A stretch of DNA of 8,534 nt from Candidatus Hydrogenedentota bacterium (GTDB lineage: Bacteria > Hydrogenedentota > Hydrogenedentia > Hydrogenedentales > CAITNO01), in NCBI GenBank assembly GCA_007124105.1, contig SLFT01000253.1:1-8534 (forward strand), read 5' to 3'. Each line of letters begins with the position of its first letter. Positions within the stretch are counted from its first letter, which is position 1. The translations under genes and the position numbers were made by a program. The notes below the pieces were generated by a model. It was given only the letters and a program-made list of their open reading frames with translations. It was not told where the DNA came from and did no database searches. Positions 6,865-8,534 of this stretch are shown here, piece by piece.

Positions 6865-7689
6865 CTACGGATTTCGGGGAAACCTGCTGAAATCGGGGCT
6901 CCGTTTTTCCAGAAACGCGTTGCGCCCTTCTTGTCCTTCTTCCGTCTGGTAGAACAATCCCGTGGCATTGCCCGCCAGTTCCATCAGGCCGGCCTGCCCG
7001 TCTTCGTCGGCATTCATGGCCGCTTTGATAAAACGAATGGCCGTGGGGGAGTTGGCGAGGATTTCACGGCACCACTGGATAGTCTCCGCTTCCAGCTGTT
7101 CGAGGGGAACGACTACATTCGCCAGGCCCATCTGTAACGCCTGTTCTGCATTGTATTGACGGCACAGGAACCATATCTCACGCGCCTTTTTCTGGCCGAC
7201 CATGCGCGCCAGATGAGCGGAACCATACCCGGCGTCAAAAGAGCCCACTTTCGGGCCGGTCTGTCCGAAGACGGCGTTGTCCGCCGCAATGGTGAGATCG
7301 CACACCATGGCCAGGATATTGCCGCCGCCGATGGCGTATCCGGCCACCATGGCAATCACCGGCTTTGGGCACGTGCGAATCTGGCGATGGAGATCGAGTA
7401 CATTCAGTCGCTGCTGTTTTGTTTTGTCGTCCACATAGCCGGACTCGCCGCGCACCTTCTGATCGCCGCCGCTGCAAAACGCCTTGTCGCCTGCGCCGGT
7501 CAATATGATTGCGCCAATAGCGGCGTCGAAGCGGGCGTCGCGCAGGGCGTCGCTGATCTCGTCATTTGTCAACGGCGTAAACGCATTCCTACGATGGGGT
7601 CTGTTGATGGTGATTTTTGCGATGCCTTCGGCTTTTTCGTAAATGATTTCCTGGTACTCTTTTGCTGTTTGCCACGTAATCGCGCTCAT
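6865..7689 (-). CDS. menB: 1,4-dihydroxy-2-naphthoyl-CoA synthase (MenB)
   Basis: Cytoplasmic crotonase-fold enzyme that closes the second ring of menaquinone, converting o-succinylbenzoyl-CoA to 1,4-dihydroxy-2-naphthoyl-CoA. The 274-aa protein matches E. coli MenB nearly throughout: GIAKITINRP, then AFCSGGDQKVRG (CoA/oxyanion region), RQIRTCPKPVIAMVAGYAIGGG (second oxyanion glycines), FGQTGPKVGSFDAGYG, GQKKAREIWFLCRQY, and the C-terminal TEEGQEGRNAFLEKRSPDF ending in RNP. Gln143 and Gly145 correspond to E. coli Gln154 and Gly156. Glycine here, instead of the Asp seen in the M. tuberculosis enzyme, marks a type I, bicarbonate-dependent MenB. An in-frame ATG at 7701 would add four residues (MRNP), but the GAGGA overlapping that codon is well placed for the ATG at 7689. 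A TPR gene lies 90 bp upstream on the same strand. Confidence 0.96.
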   Translation of the reverse strand: MSAITWQTAKEYQEIIYEKAEGIAKITINRPHRRNAFTPLTNDEISDALRDARFDAAIGAIILTGAGDKAFCSGGDQKVRGESGYVDDKTKQQRLNVLDLHRQIRTCPKPVIAMVAGYAIGGGNILAMVCDLTIAADNAVFGQTGPKVGSFDAGYGSAHLARMVGQKKAREIWFLCRQYNAEQALQMGLANVVVPLEQLEAETIQWCREILANSPTAIRFIKAAMNADEDGQAGLMELAGNATGLFYQTEEGQEGRNAFLEKRSPDFSRFPRNP

Positions 7690-7694
7690 AGGGT

Positions 7695-7699
7695 TCCTC
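7695..7699 (-). promoter_or_regulatory. Ribosome-binding site that decides the menB start
   Basis: On the minus strand GAGGA begins inside the upstream ATG (7701-7699) and ends 5 nt before the ATG at 7689. This makes the downstream ATG the better start; the resulting MSAITW beginning also fits the family. Confidence 0.6.
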
Positions 7700-7779
7700 A
7701 TAGTGTTGCAGTAACTCGCGTATCAAACAAGGTCTGTGAGCAAGGGAAAGAAACCGCCGATTATCGCCTGACGCGGCTT

Positions 7780-8534
7780 CTAACGGCTGTTTTTCATGGC
7801 CCTTTCGAGCCGCCGACTCGGCGCGGCGCCCAGCGCCAGCGCTTTTTCATAATAAGGCCGCGCCTGCGCCGGGTCTTGTTGTTCGACGGCATGCCACCAG
7901 GCCAGGTTGTACTGCGCCGGCAAGTAGTCGGGCGCTGCATCCGCAATCTCTTCCGCCAGGGCAACGGCCTCTTCAACCTGCCCGTTTCCCGCCAGCGCGA
8001 CGGACAACCCGTTGGCTGCGTCGCGCATGTCCGGCGCAAGATCAATGGCGCGCGTGAACGCCTCGGCAGCCTGCGGGTAGCGCCTGTTCAGCAGCTGGTA
8101 CGCGCCAAGTGTATACAAACCTTCTGGCGTTTCTTCAAGGCCGAGGTCGGCGAGTATCGCCGCTGCCAGATACTCCACCGCCCGCTCAAAAGCGGTTCGC
8201 AAGGGCTCGGCGTTGTTCCGCGTCCACTGGCCGACAGCATCCTCGCCGATGGAAAACCGAGGCGACATAATATTGGGCGTGGCGCGCTGCATGGGATCGC
8301 GCCACCGAACATCGGCAAACAGTTCCGTGGAATACCACGCAATCTCATTACGCCATTGGGCGCGCCCCGAGGGCACGTCAATCAGTTCCCCCGCGGCTTT
8401 CACAGCCAGGATACCTTCCGGCCCGTAAACGCCAAAACTCAAGTCAATATCAATAACCACATCGTAACCGGCGCGGCGTAATCCTGTTAGACGCGCATCG
8501 CGCGCTTCACGCGCATTGGCATATCCCGCTGACG
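7780..8534 (-). CDS. TPR-repeat protein of unknown function (5' end missing)
   Basis: I do not recognise this as a named protein. The frame is open to the right edge, so the GTG at 8460 is not a reliable start; codons before it continue sensibly (SAGYANAREARDARLTGLRRAGYD). Two parts are visible in the 251 residues present. The first about 130 form an alternating hydrophobic/polar, beta-rich region (YDVVIDIDLSFGVYG; ILAVKAAGELIDVPSGRAQWRNEIAWY) and then a helix (TAFERAVEYLAAAILADLG). The last about 115 hold two to three TPR units (LYTLGAYQLLNRRYPQAAEAFTRAIDLAP; DAANGLSVALAGNGQVEEAVALAEEIADAAP; YLPAQYNLAWWHAVEQQDPAQARPYYEKALALG). The phrase 'ELIDVPSGRAQWRNE' resembles periplasmic lipoproteins that report on modified substrate ('variable ... 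in the sense of a d...sG..lW pattern'), but a signal peptide would lie outside the window. It precedes menB by 90 bp and could share its transcript. Confidence 0.75.
   Translation of the reverse strand, partial: SAGYANAREARDARLTGLRRAGYDVVIDIDLSFGVYGPEGILAVKAAGELIDVPSGRAQWRNEIAWYSTELFADVRWRDPMQRATPNIMSPRFSIGEDAVGQWTRNNAEPLRTAFERAVEYLAAAILADLGLEETPEGLYTLGAYQLLNRRYPQAAEAFTRAIDLAPDMRDAANGLSVALAGNGQVEEAVALAEEIADAAPDYLPAQYNLAWWHAVEQQDPAQARPYYEKALALGAAPSRRLERAMKNSR

Noticed and set aside
7702..7779. Possible terminator between the TPR gene and menB (minus strand)
   Set aside because: Only a 4-bp stem (CCGC/GCGG) around a 14-15 nt loop precedes a broken T stretch, which is too weak to call.
7156..8481. 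Long plus-strand open frame of 441 codons opposite menB and the TPR gene
   Set aside because: It runs antisense through two genes with strong family or repeat evidence and through their spacer. Its translation is rich in Arg, Gly and His with no recognisable domain. It is the usual shadow of GC-rich coding DNA.
1..8534. CRISPR arrays, tRNA or rRNA genes, insertion sequences, phage genes
   Set aside because: No regularly spaced repeats, no tRNA-like cloverleaf sequence, no transposase or integrase and no terminal inverted repeats were seen in the window.

Overview
The window reads as chromosomal DNA of a Gram-negative bacterium of moderately high GC. The evidence for a Gram-negative cell is a tripartite RND metal exporter with a periplasmic adaptor. 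The pump belongs to the long CusA-like branch (about 1260 residues) that I associate with Bacteroidota-like and related environmental phyla rather than with enterobacteria. I cannot assign the phylum. Short period-9 repeats in the spacers and the overall style would fit a Planctomycetota- or Hydrogenedentota-like genome, but that is only a guess.

Layout: (1) 1-1863 (+), the 3' part of a CusB-like adaptor whose start lies left of the window. It carries heavy-metal-binding modules at its N-terminal side and a DUF3347-like module at its C-terminus. (2) 1864-1992, a spacer with a 9-bp tandem duplication. (3) 1993-5781 (+), a complete CusA-like RND permease. (4) 5782-5965, a spacer with a second 9-bp tandem duplication and a 16-bp near-palindrome. 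(5) 5966-6859 (+), menA. (6) 6865-7689 (-), menB, convergent with menA and only 5 bp from it. (7) 7780-8534 (-), the 3' part of a TPR protein of unknown function that runs off the right edge.

The two left-hand genes form a copper/silver efflux module. The three methionines that carry Cu(I)/Ag(I) through E. coli CusA are all present in the permease. The adaptor supplies extra Cys/Met/His sites that could do the work of a separate CusF-type chaperone. No CusC-type outer-membrane channel is visible; it would be expected to the left. The middle genes encode two steps of the classical (o-succinylbenzoate) menaquinone pathway: MenB makes 1,4-dihydroxy-2-naphthoyl-CoA and MenA prenylates the free acid after thioester hydrolysis. 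The TPR gene and menB lie on the same strand and may be co-transcribed.

I did not find a clearly new biological system. The points most worth a second look are the altered proton-relay residues and extra membrane segments in the pump, the multi-site metal-binding adaptor, the paired period-9 spacer repeats, and the unrecognised N-terminal domain of the TPR protein.
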